DNA from: Sedimenticola_A sp040506895
GTDB lineage: Bacteria > Pseudomonadota > Gammaproteobacteria > Chromatiales > Chromatiaceae
Reading direction: 5' to 3'
Assembly: GCA_040506895.1 (NCBI GenBank)
Contig: JBEVVY010000001.1
Location: forward strand, 2,899,116-2,963,115
DNA length: 64,000 nucleotides
The notes below the pieces were generated by a model. The model did no database searches and was not told the DNA's origin. It saw only the letters and a list, made by a program, of their open reading frames with translations. The position numbers and the translations under genes were made by a program. Each line of letters begins with the position of its first letter. Position 1 is the first letter of the stretch. Below, piece after piece: positions 1 through 8,155 of the stretch.

Positions 1-398
1 AGCGCCGAACTGGCCTTGTCCATGGCGGACTGGGAGACCAGTTTCTTCTCGAAAACGCCCTTGATCCGCGCGTGCTCGTTGCGGGCCTCCTTGAACCGGG
101 CGGCAGCGGCCTTCAGGTCGGCCTCTGCCTGGGCAAGCCGGGCCCGCTGTTCAGTATCTTTCAGGCGCACGATCAGGGTTCCGCGCTCCACGTAGTCGTC
201 CACGTCGAACAGGACCTCTTCGATCTGCCCCTGGGTCTGGGCCGAGACCGTGGATTGGTTCACTGCCTCGACAACGCCGTCCAGGCGATACTCCCTGGGG
301 GTTTCCCGGCTCTCTGCGAGTGCGGTTTCCAGGGGGGTGCCGGCCTGTGCCATGCCGGCCAGGCCCAGGGTCAGGGAAATAAGAATGCGGCTCATCAT
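1..398 (-). CDS. RND-type efflux periplasmic adaptor (membrane fusion protein), N-terminal part
   Basis: This is the first 132 residues or so of a secreted adaptor protein; the rest lies beyond the left edge. The start is the ATG at 398, preceded by AGGAG nine bases upstream; a second ATG follows at once. A short hydrophobic signal ends near an AQA-type cleavage site. Then come a barrel-sandwich half (VEAVNQSTVSAQTQGQIEEV) and a helical stretch rich in Ala, Glu and Arg (LAQAEADLKAAAARFKEAR), the order seen in HlyD/AcrA adaptors. Such proteins join an inner-membrane pump to an outer-membrane channel. The partner pump is not in view, so the substrate cannot be named. Confidence 0.75.
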   Translation of the reverse strand, partial: MMSRILISLTLGLAGMAQAGTPLETALAESRETPREYRLDGVVEAVNQSTVSAQTQGQIEEVLFDVDDYVERGTLIVRLKDTEQRARLAQAEADLKAAAARFKEARNEHARIKGVFEKKLVSQSAMDKASSA

Positions 399-556
399 GC
401 CGTTGTACTCCTGCATGGAATATAATTAAACGCTAATATAGGATTTTTTTATCGGTATTTCAAGAAAAATCATCAGGCTACAATGTGAAAAGGCGATTTG
501 AGGCCTGGATCATAAAAGGACGGGCCGGGTGTCGGCTGGCGGACTTCTCGGATCAG

Positions 557-577
557 TTCAGGGTATACTTGCCTGAA
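557..577. promoter_or_regulatory. Inverted repeat upstream of the SPFH gene
   Basis: TTCAGG and CCTGAA form a six-base inverted repeat around a nine-base spacer. It lies just upstream of a TATAAT hexamer (578-583) and about 30 bases before the ATG of the QmcA-like gene. It could be an operator or chance; no regulator is identified. Confidence 0.3.
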
Positions 578-605
578 TATAATGATTTTTTCAGGAGTTA
601 AAGGG

Positions 606-1526
606 ATGGAGCTTTTTACTGTTGTCGTGGTGGTACTGGCGGTGGTGATCGTGGTGCTCGGTGCGAAACGGGTACCCCAGGGTTTCGAGTACACCGTTGA
701 GCGGTTCGGTCGCTATACCAAGACGCTGCGCCCGGGTCTGAACCTGATCGTGCCGGTGATCGATATCATCGGCGCCAAGCTCAACATGATGGAGCAGGTT
801 CTGGATGTGCCCTCCCAGGAGGTGATCACCCGGGACAACGCCATGGTGACCGTGGACGGTGTGGTCTTCTTCCAGGTGCTGGATGCCCCGAAAGCCGCCT
901 ACGAGGTGAGAAATCTCACCCATGCCATCCTCAACCTCACCATGACCAACATCCGTACCGTGATGGGCTCCATGGACCTGGATGAGCTGCTCTCGAAGCG
1001 CGACCAGATCAACGCCCAGCTGCTGGACGTGGTGGATGACGCCACCACGCCCTGGGGCGTGAAGGTGACGCGTATCGAGATCAAGGACATCACCCCCCCC
1101 AGGGACCTGGTGGATGCCATGGCCCGGCAGATGAAGGCCGAGCGCGAGAAACGCGCGCAGATTCTCGAGGCGGAAGGCCACCGCCAGTCGGAGATCCTGA
1201 GGGCTGAAGGCGAGAAGCAGGCCGCCATTCTCGAGGCCGAGGGTGAGCGTGAAGCGGCATTCCGCGAGGCGGAGGCGCGGGAGCGCCTGGCCGAAGCGGA
1301 GGCCAAGGCGACCATGATGGTCTCCCAGGCCATCGCCAAGGGCGATGTGAATGCCATCAACTACTTCGTGGCCCAGAAATATACCGAGGCACTGCAGAAC
1401 ATCGCATCTGCAGAGAACCAGAAAGTGGTGCTCATGCCGCTGGAGGCCTCGAGCCTGATCGGCAGTGTCGGCGGTATCGCCGAAATCGCCAGGGAGGCTT
1501 TCGCCAAAAAGGGGGGTGAGGGCTGA
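606..1526 (+). CDS. qmcA: SPFH/Band 7 membrane protease-associated protein (QmcA/stomatin-like)
   Basis: The protein has 306 residues: an N-terminal hydrophobic anchor (about residues 4-20), an SPFH domain beginning at VPQGFEYTVERFGRY, and a long charged Ala/Glu-rich helix at roughly 180-250. This is the stomatin/QmcA layout, in which oligomers scaffold membrane microdomains and modulate FtsH-type proteolysis. ATG 606 is chosen because AGGAG sits eight bases upstream; the frame is open a little further upstream without such a site. The stop overlaps the start of the NfeD gene by one base, the usual stomatin-NfeD operon pairing. Confidence 0.9.
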   Translation: MELFTVVVVVLAVVIVVLGAKRVPQGFEYTVERFGRYTKTLRPGLNLIVPVIDIIGAKLNMMEQVLDVPSQEVITRDNAMVTVDGVVFFQVLDAPKAAYEVRNLTHAILNLTMTNIRTVMGSMDLDELLSKRDQINAQLLDVVDDATTPWGVKVTRIEIKDITPPRDLVDAMARQMKAEREKRAQILEAEGHRQSEILRAEGEKQAAILEAEGEREAAFREAEARERLAEAEAKATMMVSQAIAKGDVNAINYFVAQKYTEALQNIASAENQKVVLMPLEASSLIGSVGGIAEIAREAFAKKGGEG

Positions 1527-1975
1527 TGGAGTGGCTCGAGAATCTCAGTTACTGGCACTGGTGGGTGGCCGCCGTGGTGCTGGTGATCCTGGAGGTGTTT
1601 TCACCGGGGGCCTTTTTCCTCTGGCTGGGCGTGTCCGCCGGCATCACCGGCCTGATCCTGCTGTTGATGCCCGATCTCTCCTGGCAGCTGCAGCTGATGC
1701 TGTTTGCCCTGTTCAGTGTAGTCAGTATCATTGTCTGGCACCTGTTTCTGAAGCGTCACCCGATTCAGAGCGATCAGCCGGCTCTCAACCGCCGGGGCGA
1801 GCAGTACGTCGGGAGGCTGTTCACGCTGGAAGAGCCCGTGATCAACGGCCAGGGCAAGATCAGGGTGGATGACAGCACCTGGAAGATTACCGGGGCGGAC
1901 TGCCAGGCGGGGACCCGGGTTAAGGTGACCGGTGTGGAAGGCGTGGTTTTGAAAGTCGAGATCGCTGACAAATAA
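1526..1975 (+). CDS. NfeD family membrane protein (short form)
   Basis: A 149-residue protein with about three hydrophobic segments in the first 80 residues (from SYWHWWVAAVVLVILEV) and a C-terminal OB-fold-like part (from about residue 90) containing GKIRVDDSTWKI and ending VVLKVEI. This matches the short NfeD1b type, which lacks the ClpP-like protease domain and works with a stomatin partner. It overlaps the upstream gene as TGATG, so translation is probably coupled. The exact cellular role of the short form is not settled. Confidence 0.85.
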   Translation: MEWLENLSYWHWWVAAVVLVILEVFSPGAFFLWLGVSAGITGLILLLMPDLSWQLQLMLFALFSVVSIIVWHLFLKRHPIQSDQPALNRRGEQYVGRLFTLEEPVINGQGKIRVDDSTWKITGADCQAGTRVKVTGVEGVVLKVEIADK

Positions 1976-2005
1976 TAATCGATAACGAATAACAAGAGCA
2001 GATTG

Positions 2006-2941
2006 ATGACAGAACAGAAATTCCGCTTGACCCTGACGGGGAGGGTATTGGAGGGCTTCGAGCGCAAGGAAGTTGAGGAGGCCCTCGCCAAGTTGCTGAG
2101 TATGTCGGTCGAGCAGGCACGTGGCATGCTGCAGGGTGAGCGTTCACGTATACGCAAGGAGCTCAGCCTGGAGAAGGCCGAGCACCTGATGCAGAAGATC
2201 ACCAAGCGGGGTGCCGAGTGTACCCTTTCGCCGGTGGTGTCGGATGGTTCAGATGAAGAGAGTGCCCCTGAGTCGTTGGCCGAGGCGCCGGTTGAGGTGT
2301 CTGCGGATGAGGCGGGGGGCGGCATGTCACTGGAGCTGGAGTCGGCCGAGGCCCGGGTGGATGACGAATCGACGCGGCCGATGAAGGTTGTGAGTGTCGA
2401 GACATCGGAAAAGGGATCCGACGAGGGTGAGGCGGACTATTCCGGTGAGACCGAGGCGGGGGCGGCACAGTTTTTCGAAGAGCCCCGTGTACTGGCCGAC
2501 AGGATCGAGAAGCAGCAGAAAAAGTTGCTGCCCTACCTGGTCCTGGTCCTTGTTCTTGTTGTTGCCGGTGTGGCCTGGTTCGGCATGGGGCTGTTAAGCA
2601 AGCCTGATGAAAAGCCACCGGTGGCAGATCAACCGAAACCGCAAGCCCCAGTAGAGACAATTCCCGTCGATACGGAGCGCTCAACCAGTGAGCAGCGCCT
2701 CGACAAACTGGCGAGTTCGGTGAAGCTGTGGATGATTCAGTATGGTGCCGGGTTCAACCCCCGGCAGGTCACTCTGCCCAGGCTGGGCCAGGATATGGGT
2801 ATGCCGGCCGAGGATTTCACGGACGGCTGGGGCAATGAGATCCGCTACGAGGCGGGAGAGAACGGTTACAGGTTGTTGTCCGCCGGGCCCGATGGCGCCT
2901 TCGGCACCGCTGATGATCTTGTCAGCGAGGTGAATCTGTAG
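2006..2941 (+). CDS. Membrane-anchored protein with a C-terminal GspG-like domain
   Basis: I do not recognise the whole protein (311 residues). The N-terminal 75 residues are a compact charged domain (LTGRVLEGFERKEVEEALAKL). An acidic linker follows to about 170, then one strong transmembrane helix (LLPYLVLVLVLVVAGVAWF). A periplasmic tail ends in a segment like type II secretion pseudopilin G: DGWGNEIRYE and LLSAGPDGAFGTADD resemble GspG calcium-loop sequences. There is no N-terminal prepilin motif, so it should not assemble as a pilin. TTG 2003 precedes ATG 2006 directly; ATG is preferred. It lies 30 bases after nfeD and may share its transcript. Confidence 0.6.
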   Translation: MTEQKFRLTLTGRVLEGFERKEVEEALAKLLSMSVEQARGMLQGERSRIRKELSLEKAEHLMQKITKRGAECTLSPVVSDGSDEESAPESLAEAPVEVSADEAGGGMSLELESAEARVDDESTRPMKVVSVETSEKGSDEGEADYSGETEAGAAQFFEEPRVLADRIEKQQKKLLPYLVLVLVLVVAGVAWFGMGLLSKPDEKPPVADQPKPQAPVETIPVDTERSTSEQRLDKLASSVKLWMIQYGAGFNPRQVTLPRLGQDMGMPAEDFTDGWGNEIRYEAGENGYRLLSAGPDGAFGTADDLVSEVNL

Positions 2942-2948
2942 GCGGGGG

Positions 2949-3602
2949 TCAGCGGGTGCCGTGCACCACGATGGTCTTGCCCTTCACCTTGACCAGTCCC
3001 TGCTCTTCGAGGACCTTGAGGACACGCCCGGCCATCTCTCTCGAGCAGCCCACGATACGACCGATCTCCTGGCGGGTGATGCGGATCTGCATGCCGTCGG
3101 GGTGGGTCATTGCGTCGGGCTGTTTGCACAGTTCCAATAGGGTGCCGGCGATGCGCCCGGTGACATCGAGAAAGGCCAGGTGTCCCACCTTGCGGCTGGT
3201 ATGCAGCAGGCGCTGGGTGAGCTGACCGCCCAGGGCGTAGATCAGCTCTTTCATGTGGATCTTCAGGTCGCTTTCGAACAGCTGCTCCAGCCTGGAGTAG
3301 CTTATCTCGGCCAGCATGCACTCCGAACGGGTGCGTACCAGCACGCTGCGGTTGGCCTGGGGGGTGAAGAGTCCCATCTCGCCGATGAAGTCGCCCTTGT
3401 TCAGGTAGGTGAGGATAATCTCTTTCCCTTCGTCATCCTCGATGAGGATGGTTACGGAGCCCTCGATGATGTAATAGAGGATATCTGCCGGATCACCGGG
3501 GTGGATGATATCGGTCTTTGCGGGGTAGCGTCTCCGGTGACAATGGGAGAGGAACGGCTGCAGAAACCCCGGCTCTTCGACTGGCGGTTTTATTATGGTC
3601 AT
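2949..3602 (-). CDS. crp: cAMP-responsive global regulator, Crp/Vfr type
   Basis: 217 residues, normal Crp length. The cyclic-nucleotide domain carries GEMGLF and the RSVLVR stretch that line the cAMP pocket in Crp/Vfr. A helix-turn-helix near the C-terminus (ITRQEIGRIVGCSREMAGRVL) matches the Crp recognition helix pattern. No cysteines suggesting an FNR-type cluster are seen at the N-terminus. It faces an osmC-family gene, as crp faces yhfA in Escherichia coli, which supports the assignment. A Crp-like site lies in the shared upstream region, consistent with autoregulation. Confidence 0.9.
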   Translation of the reverse strand: MTIIKPPVEEPGFLQPFLSHCHRRRYPAKTDIIHPGDPADILYYIIEGSVTILIEDDEGKEIILTYLNKGDFIGEMGLFTPQANRSVLVRTRSECMLAEISYSRLEQLFESDLKIHMKELIYALGGQLTQRLLHTSRKVGHLAFLDVTGRIAGTLLELCKQPDAMTHPDGMQIRITRQEIGRIVGCSREMAGRVLKVLEEQGLVKVKGKTIVVHGTR

Positions 3603-3673
3603 CGCTTTCCTGTCTCGGATTGGAAGAGAATTCCTTTTGTGGATTTTAGGTTAGCTCCTGGAAGTTGTCGATC

Positions 3674-3689
3674 TGTGATAGTCTTCTCA
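3674..3689. promoter_or_regulatory. Putative Crp-binding site between crp and osmC
   Basis: TGTGA-N6-TCTCA matches the Crp consensus TGTGA-N6-TCACA at nine of ten fixed positions. It sits 25 bases before the osmC start and about 72 bases before the crp start, so it could serve either gene. Confidence 0.45.
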
Positions 3690-3713
3690 GGCTAAAAACT
3701 TTGCGAGGATGTG

Positions 3714-4130
3714 ATGAAGGCACGGGTAAAATGGGTCGAGCGCACACTTATGGTGGGCGAATCGGGCAGCGGCCATGCGGTCGTGATGGACGGTCCACCG
3801 GATATGGGTGGCCAGAACCTGGGAATCCGCCCCATGGAGATGATGCTGCTGGGTCTGGGCGGGTGTACCCAGTTCGACGTGGTGCATATCCTGCGCAAGA
3901 GCCGCCAGCAGGTTACCCGTTGCGAGGTGGAGCTGGAGGCGGAACGGGCGGAAACCGAGCCCAAGGTCTTCACCCGCATACACGTGCACTTCGTCGTCGC
4001 CGGCCCCTCGCTCACCGAGAAGGTGGTGGAGAGAGCGGTGAAATTGAGCGCCGAGAAGTACTGCTCAGCCTCGCTGATGCTGGGTGAGGTGGCTGAAATC
4101 ACCCACGACTTCGAGCTCGTAGAGGAGTGA
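3714..4130 (+). CDS. OsmC family protein (YhfA-like)
   Basis: 138 residues with the OsmC/Ohr fold. Two cysteines are placed as in redox-active members: one in GLGGCTQFDVVHIL and one in YCSASLML. The family reduces organic peroxides through a thiol pair, though YhfA itself has no firm substrate. The start is ATG 3714, with GAGG five bases upstream; GTG 3711 is directly before it. It is divergent from crp. A seven-base hairpin (4124-4141) overlaps its stop codon but has no T-run. Confidence 0.85.
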   Translation: MKARVKWVERTLMVGESGSGHAVVMDGPPDMGGQNLGIRPMEMMLLGLGGCTQFDVVHILRKSRQQVTRCEVELEAERAETEPKVFTRIHVHFVVAGPSLTEKVVERAVKLSAEKYCSASLMLGEVAEITHDFELVEE

Positions 4131-4157
4131 GTGGTCACTCCGTCGGATAGGCAGACT

Positions 4158-4802
4158 CTATAGCCAGTAGACCGAGCGGGTCATCACCTTGGAGGTGAGT
4201 TTCATGGCCAGCTTGATCGGGCCGGGCAGCTCTGCACCACCATGCTCCAGGGCCACCGTGGCGTGGTGAAGTTCGTCCTCCCGCATTTGCTCCAGGATGG
4301 CACGGGATTTTTGATCTGATGTCGGTATCTGTTCCAGGTGGCTGTCCAGGTGGGCGCACACCTGGTGTTCGGTCTCCGCCACGAATCCAAGACTCCACTT
4401 GTCACCTGCCGCACCGGCAGCCGCGCCAATGGCGAAAGAGCCGGCATACCAGAAGGGATTGAGGAAACTCTTTCTGCTGCCCAGTTCGTTGAGGCGGCTC
4501 TCGCACCAGGCCAGGTGGTCATTCTCCTCCTGGGCTGCCCGCTCCATGCTGTCACGCACATTTGGCAGCTTGGCGGTCAGGGCCTGTCCCTGGTAGAGGG
4601 CCTGGGCGCAGACCTCACCCGTGTGGTTTATGCGCATCAGCTTGGCGGTGTGCTCCCGCGCCTCCTCGCTGCTCTCCGACTCGGGCAGGCTGTTGGCCGG
4701 GTTGGTGCGTTCGGTCACCAGGGGGCGGCCGAAGATCGTCCTCAGTGCCTGGTCGATGCCGATCAGTGCGTTATCGATGGGTGAATAGTCTCTGCTGCTC
4801 AT
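4158..4802 (-). CDS. coq7: Coq7 family ubiquinone-biosynthesis hydroxylase
   Basis: A 214-residue di-iron carboxylate protein. The iron-binding pattern is visible: NHTGEVCAQ, EENDHLAW, and the C-terminal repeat AETEHQV with EDELHHA. Coq7 adds the C6 hydroxyl to 2-octaprenyl-3-methyl-6-methoxybenzoquinol in ubiquinone synthesis and replaces UbiF in many proteobacteria. The UbiH- and UbiI-like flavoproteins at 16-18.5 kb would supply the other ring hydroxylations. It is convergent with osmC. The first about 45 residues are a variable leader typical of the bacterial family. Confidence 0.92.
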   Translation of the reverse strand: MSSRDYSPIDNALIGIDQALRTIFGRPLVTERTNPANSLPESESSEEAREHTAKLMRINHTGEVCAQALYQGQALTAKLPNVRDSMERAAQEENDHLAWCESRLNELGSRKSFLNPFWYAGSFAIGAAAGAAGDKWSLGFVAETEHQVCAHLDSHLEQIPTSDQKSRAILEQMREDELHHATVALEHGGAELPGPIKLAMKLTSKVMTRSVYWL

Positions 4803-4853
4803 ACTGGAATCCTAGCCGGTTTCAAGCTCCGGGCCAATTATACCCCTTTTAAG

Positions 4854-6059
4854 TCACTTCTCTCCGGAGGGAAGCTGCCTGGCGATCAGCTCGGCCGGGT
4901 GGACTACGGGGATGCTTATGCCGGCCTGCTCCAGGCCCGTGCGCAGGTGCAGGGCGCAGCCGGTGTTCGAGGTGACGACAAAGTCCGGGGCGGACTGGGC
5001 GATACTTTCGATCAGCGGAGATCTCAGGCTTTCGGCCAGTTCAGGCTGCGTGAGCATGAAGCTGCCGGCGCCCCCGCAACAGCCGCCGGAAGGCAGCTCC
5101 TCTATCCGGAGTCCCGGAATCAGTTCAAGCATTCGCCGCGGCTCATCGGGGCATCGCATCACGTTTTTCAGGGAGCAGGGGGTATGCAGCAGCAGCCGGG
5201 CATCCGACGGTTCCAGGCGCACCGCATGCGGGTCCTGCAGCTGCATGATGAAGTGGCTGAAATCCATCACCGGTGCGGTCTGGAGCAGGCCTTTTTCGCC
5301 CTGCTCCTTGAGCTGTCCGCCGCAACCGCTGGCAAGGGTGATGAGCGCATCGAGTTGCAGACCGCCGAACGCCTCCTGGTTCTTCAGCGCAAGCTGCGCG
5401 CTTTTTTCCGTCCGGCCATCGTGCTGGTCCATGGCGCCACAGCAGGCCTGCTCTTCGGGCACGGCCACCTCCAGGCCGAGGTGGGTCAGGACCCGTATGG
5501 CGCTTTCTATGGCGCTCATGTCGGTGATTCTGCCGACGCAGCCGGTGAAGAGTCCGACCCGGCCGCGTGTTGCGCCTATGGCCTGGTAGAGGGGTTTCGT
5601 CTGGCGGGGGCTGTCGAGTGTCGGTAACAGTTGGTCCAGGCGGCGGAACCGCTCGCCCCCGATGCGCCTTGCAAGCTTCCTGGCGCCGGACTTCTGGTAA
5701 GCGCGCAGTGCCGGGATGCTCAGGGAATTATGCGCCATCCCGGGCAGTAGCCTGAGCAGGGTGGAGCTGTCGTGATCCCGTGTCGGGGGGCTGAGCTGTC
5801 GGATCGAGTCGAGCAGTTCTCCGTAGCTGACCCCCGAGGGGCATGCCGTTTCGCAGTTGCGGCAGCCGAGGCAGCGGTCAAGGTGGTCGTTCGCCCTGGG
5901 GCTGTCCAGAACCCCTTCTGCGATGGCCTGGATCAGTGCGATGCGTCCCCTGGGCGAGTCGCCCTCGTCCCCGGTGACCTGGTAGGTGGGGCAGTGGGGC
6001 AGGCAGAGGCCGCATTTCACGCAATGATCTGCCTCTGAAAGTATCTGCTGTCGGTTCAC
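4854..6059 (-). CDS. glcF: Glycolate oxidase iron-sulfur subunit-like protein (GlcF)
   Basis: 401 residues. The N-terminus holds two ferredoxin-type 4Fe-4S motifs (CVKCGLCLPHCP at about 13-24 and CLGCRNCETACP at about 63-74). Two CCG domains follow (QACCGAMDQHDG and SGGCCGGAGSF), as in GlcF, GlpC and the lactate-oxidation LldE/LutA group. Length and N-terminus fit GlcF best. The protein passes electrons from a flavin dehydrogenase to quinone. No glcD or glcE flavin subunit is in the window, so its partner must be elsewhere; the substrate is therefore an inference. Confidence 0.75.
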   Translation of the reverse strand: MNRQQILSEADHCVKCGLCLPHCPTYQVTGDEGDSPRGRIALIQAIAEGVLDSPRANDHLDRCLGCRNCETACPSGVSYGELLDSIRQLSPPTRDHDSSTLLRLLPGMAHNSLSIPALRAYQKSGARKLARRIGGERFRRLDQLLPTLDSPRQTKPLYQAIGATRGRVGLFTGCVGRITDMSAIESAIRVLTHLGLEVAVPEEQACCGAMDQHDGRTEKSAQLALKNQEAFGGLQLDALITLASGCGGQLKEQGEKGLLQTAPVMDFSHFIMQLQDPHAVRLEPSDARLLLHTPCSLKNVMRCPDEPRRMLELIPGLRIEELPSGGCCGGAGSFMLTQPELAESLRSPLIESIAQSAPDFVVTSNTGCALHLRTGLEQAGISIPVVHPAELIARQLPSGEK

Positions 6060-6223
6060 TGGGCGGCTGCTATGGAGGTGGTCCGGTTGAGAAACGGCAA
6101 TTGTACATGGCGTGGGGCCTAATGAAAGGCCTGAAGGGGCGGTGGAGGGTCCGATCCGGCGCGCAACATTATGCAGAGCGGTTAATATATAAATATAAGG
6201 TGTATACGAGCCTGGAGGGTGAG

Positions 6224-6538
6224 ATGTCCTTTTATCGGTATCATCTATTCTTCTGTATCAACCAGCGTGAGGGCGACGAGGCATGTTGTCAGCAGTTCAA
6301 TGCCAGGGATGCCCACTTTTACGTCAAGACGCGCCTGAAGTCCCTTGGGCTGGATGGGGCGGGCCAGGTGCGTGCCAACAAGGCGGGGTGCCTGGGGCGC
6401 TGTGAGCAGGGGCCTGTCCTGGTGGTCTACCCCGATGCGGTCTGGTACACCTATGTGGACCGGGCCGACCTGGATGAGATCGTGGAGGAGCACCTGCTGA
6501 ACGGGCGTGTGGTGGAGCGCCTGTTGCTGAGGGATTGA
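6224..6538 (+). CDS. Thioredoxin-like [2Fe-2S] ferredoxin
   Basis: A 104-residue protein. Cysteines in FFCINQ, ACCQQF and the AGCLGRCEQGP loop, followed by VVYPDAVWY, are typical of the small thioredoxin-fold 2Fe-2S ferredoxins that resemble the NuoE C-terminal domain. The start is ATG 6224 with GGAGG five bases upstream; the frame is open further upstream with no ribosome site. It is divergent from glcF across 164 bases. An electron-carrier role fits the family; the partner is unknown. Confidence 0.8.
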   Translation: MSFYRYHLFFCINQREGDEACCQQFNARDAHFYVKTRLKSLGLDGAGQVRANKAGCLGRCEQGPVLVVYPDAVWYTYVDRADLDEIVEEHLLNGRVVERLLLRD

Positions 6539-6720
6539 CTGCAAATCGTGCTCTATGAATTAGAGTCGTTCCTCTCGGGGCCGCTCTCCCCTGATTTCCC
6601 GCTATAATTCCCGGGCGCCGGAAAAAAATGTAATCGGGTCTTGTCAGCAGGTGATAAGTCCGGTAACATTCGCGCTCTTTTTTCAAGCGCTTTAACTTGG
6701 ACTCCGTTGGAGCAGTTCTA

Positions 6721-7149
6721 ATGACAACTGTAAGTGCAAAACCCGCTGAGGTTCGCCGCGACTGGTATGTGGTTGACGCCACCGACAAGACGCTTGGCCG
6801 TCTGGCCAGCGAGATCGCGCGCCGTCTGCGCGGGAAGCATAAACCCGAATATACGCCGCACGTCGATACCGGCGACTACATCGTTGTAGTCAACTGCGAA
6901 AAAATTCGCGTAACCGGTAACAAGATGAGCGACAAGATGTATCACCATCACACCGGCTATGTCGGTAACCTGAAATCCATCAGCCTGGACAAGCTGCTGG
7001 CAAAGGCGCCGGAGCGTGTGATCGAAACCGCTGTTAAAGGCATGCTGCCCAAGAATCCCCTGGGTCGTGCCATGTTCAAGAAGCTCAAGGTCTATGCAGG
7101 CCCTGAGCATCAGCACCAGGCTCAGCAGCCCCAGGCGCTGGAAATCTGA
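6721..7149 (+). CDS. rplM: 50S ribosomal protein L13
   Basis: 142 residues, full length. The start is ATG 6721, with GGAG eight bases upstream; an in-frame ATG at 6697 would add eight unconserved residues. RDWYVVDATDKTLGRLASEIA and MLPKNPLGRAMFKKLKVY are L13 signatures. It assembles early into the 50S subunit. It precedes rpsI by 28 bases in the standard rplM-rpsI operon. The 180-base upstream region contains TATAAT at 6603-6608 without a clear -35, leaving a leader of about 110 bases. Confidence 0.98.
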   Translation: MTTVSAKPAEVRRDWYVVDATDKTLGRLASEIARRLRGKHKPEYTPHVDTGDYIVVVNCEKIRVTGNKMSDKMYHHHTGYVGNLKSISLDKLLAKAPERVIETAVKGMLPKNPLGRAMFKKLKVYAGPEHQHQAQQPQALEI

Positions 7150-7177
7150 ACACTAGCCTAATATCGGAATAGTAAAG

Positions 7178-7570
7178 ATGGCAGAAACCAACACTTACGC
7201 TACCGGCCGCCGCAAGAGCTCTGCAGCTCGCGTTTTCCTGAGCGCCGGCAGTGGCAACATCACCGTCAACGACCGTCCCCTGGACGAGTACTTCGGTCGC
7301 GAAACCGCCCGCATGGTGGTTCGCCAGGCCCTCGAAGTCGCCGACATGCTCGACAAGGTCGACGTCAAGGTCACCGTCAGGGGTGGCGGCAACACCGGCC
7401 AGGCGGGCGCTATCCGTCACGGTATCGCCCGTGCCCTGGCAGAGTACGACGAAAGCCTGCACAGCCCCATGCGCCAGGCCGGTTTCCTGACCCGCGACGC
7501 CCGTGCGGTTGAGCGTAAGAAGGTCGGTCTGCACAAGGCGCGCAAGCGTCCTCAGTACTCCAAGCGCTAA
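7178..7570 (+). CDS. rpsI: 30S ribosomal protein S9
   Basis: 130 residues. It begins YATGRRKSSAARVF and ends in the basic RKKVGLHKARKRPQYSKR tail that reaches the P-site tRNA. It lies directly downstream of rplM and is expressed with it. Confidence 0.98.
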   Translation: MAETNTYATGRRKSSAARVFLSAGSGNITVNDRPLDEYFGRETARMVVRQALEVADMLDKVDVKVTVRGGGNTGQAGAIRHGIARALAEYDESLHSPMRQAGFLTRDARAVERKKVGLHKARKRPQYSKR

Positions 7571-7583
7571 TCTCGCTTTCTTG

Positions 7584-7624
7584 CCCCGGTCATGGGCCGG
7601 GGTCGCGAATCCGCTGGATTCGCG
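7584..7624 (+). other. Two adjacent hairpins between rpsI and tRNA-Gln
   Basis: The first is CCCCGG with a seven-base loop (7584-7602). The second is a perfect nine-base stem CGCGAATCC/GGATTCGCG with a three-base loop (7604-7624). Neither has a T-run, so they more likely mark RNA processing between the ribosomal mRNA and the tRNA than a terminator. Confidence 0.5.
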
Positions 7625-7630
7625 TACAAG

Positions 7631-7704
7631 TGGGGATTCGTCTAATGGCAGGACAGCGGACTCTGACTCCGTATGTGGAGGTTCGAATCCTCCATCCCCA
7701 GCCA
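7631..7704 (+). tRNA. tRNA-Gln (anticodon CTG)
   Basis: A cloverleaf can be drawn: acceptor TGGGGAT/ATCCCCA, D arm, anticodon stem GCGGA/TCCGT with loop CTCTGAC (anticodon CTG, reading CAG), T stem GGAGG/CCTCC with TTCGAAT, discriminator G and encoded CCA. It follows rpsI by 60 bases and is followed at once by an intrinsic terminator. Confidence 0.95.
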
Positions 7705-7709
7705 ACACT

Positions 7710-7736
7710 AAAGCCCGCACTGCGCGGGCTTTTTTG
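7710..7736 (+). terminator. Intrinsic terminator after tRNA-Gln
   Basis: Stem AGCCCGC/GCGGGCT with loop ACTGC, followed by a T-run. It ends the rplM-rpsI-tRNA transcript. Confidence 0.9.
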
Positions 7737-7767
7737 TGTGCGCTAATAAATTTCTTCTGGATGGAGG
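7714..7767 (+). repeat. 54-base direct repeat, copy A
   Basis: This begins inside the tRNA-Gln terminator and runs through TAATAAATTTCTTCTGG to ATGGAGG. Copy B at 8102-8155 is identical except for one base (C7743 against T8131). Confidence 0.9.
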
Positions 7768-7939
7768 ATGAGAAGCTTCACTCGAGGTTCGCCGGAATCG
7801 CAAGGAGCGATTCCGAAGCAGTGGAGCGAAGCGACACTGACCCCGAAGGGGCGAGGCCATGGATGGCCGAGTAATCTTCTGAACGCGGTGCTAAAATACA
7901 TCCCTGTAGTTCAGATCCTGCCCTGCATCCCTGCAGGGC

Positions 7940-7970
7940 GTTCGTCGGACTGCGTTCGTCCACTGGGTGA
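7940..7970 (+). repeat. 31-base direct repeat, copy 1
   Basis: This starts GTTCGTCGGACTGCGTTC. The second copy is at 8056-8086, with two mismatches. In both copies a CATCCCTGC element precedes it. Confidence 0.8.
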
Positions 7971-8055
7971 TCGCACATGTATAGATTCCCATTGCCGTCC
8001 CTGGCGCAGCGTTTGACCTTTATAGCGGCCCCGGCCCGGGCATCCCTGCCCGGTC

Positions 8056-8086
8056 GTTCGTCGGACTGCGTTCATCCACTGGATGA
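8056..8086 (+). repeat. 31-base direct repeat, copy 2
   Basis: Partner of 7940-7970, offset 116 bases, differing at two positions. Confidence 0.8.
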
Positions 8087-8101
8087 ACGGTTCCTCCTCA
8101 C

Positions 8102-8155
8102 CCCGCACTGCGCGGGCTTTTTTGTGTGCGTTAATAAATTTCTTCTGGATGGAGG
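8102..8155 (+). repeat. 54-base direct repeat, copy B, with a second terminator
   Basis: A duplicate of 7714-7767, offset 388 bases. It carries stem CCCGC/GCGGG and the T-run (8102-8123), so it may still terminate transcription although no tRNA or gene precedes it. Confidence 0.9.

Noticed and set aside
591..1181. 196-residue minus-strand frame over the SPFH gene
   Set aside because: It is the antisense shadow of the qmcA-like gene, His/Gly/Leu rich with no family features.
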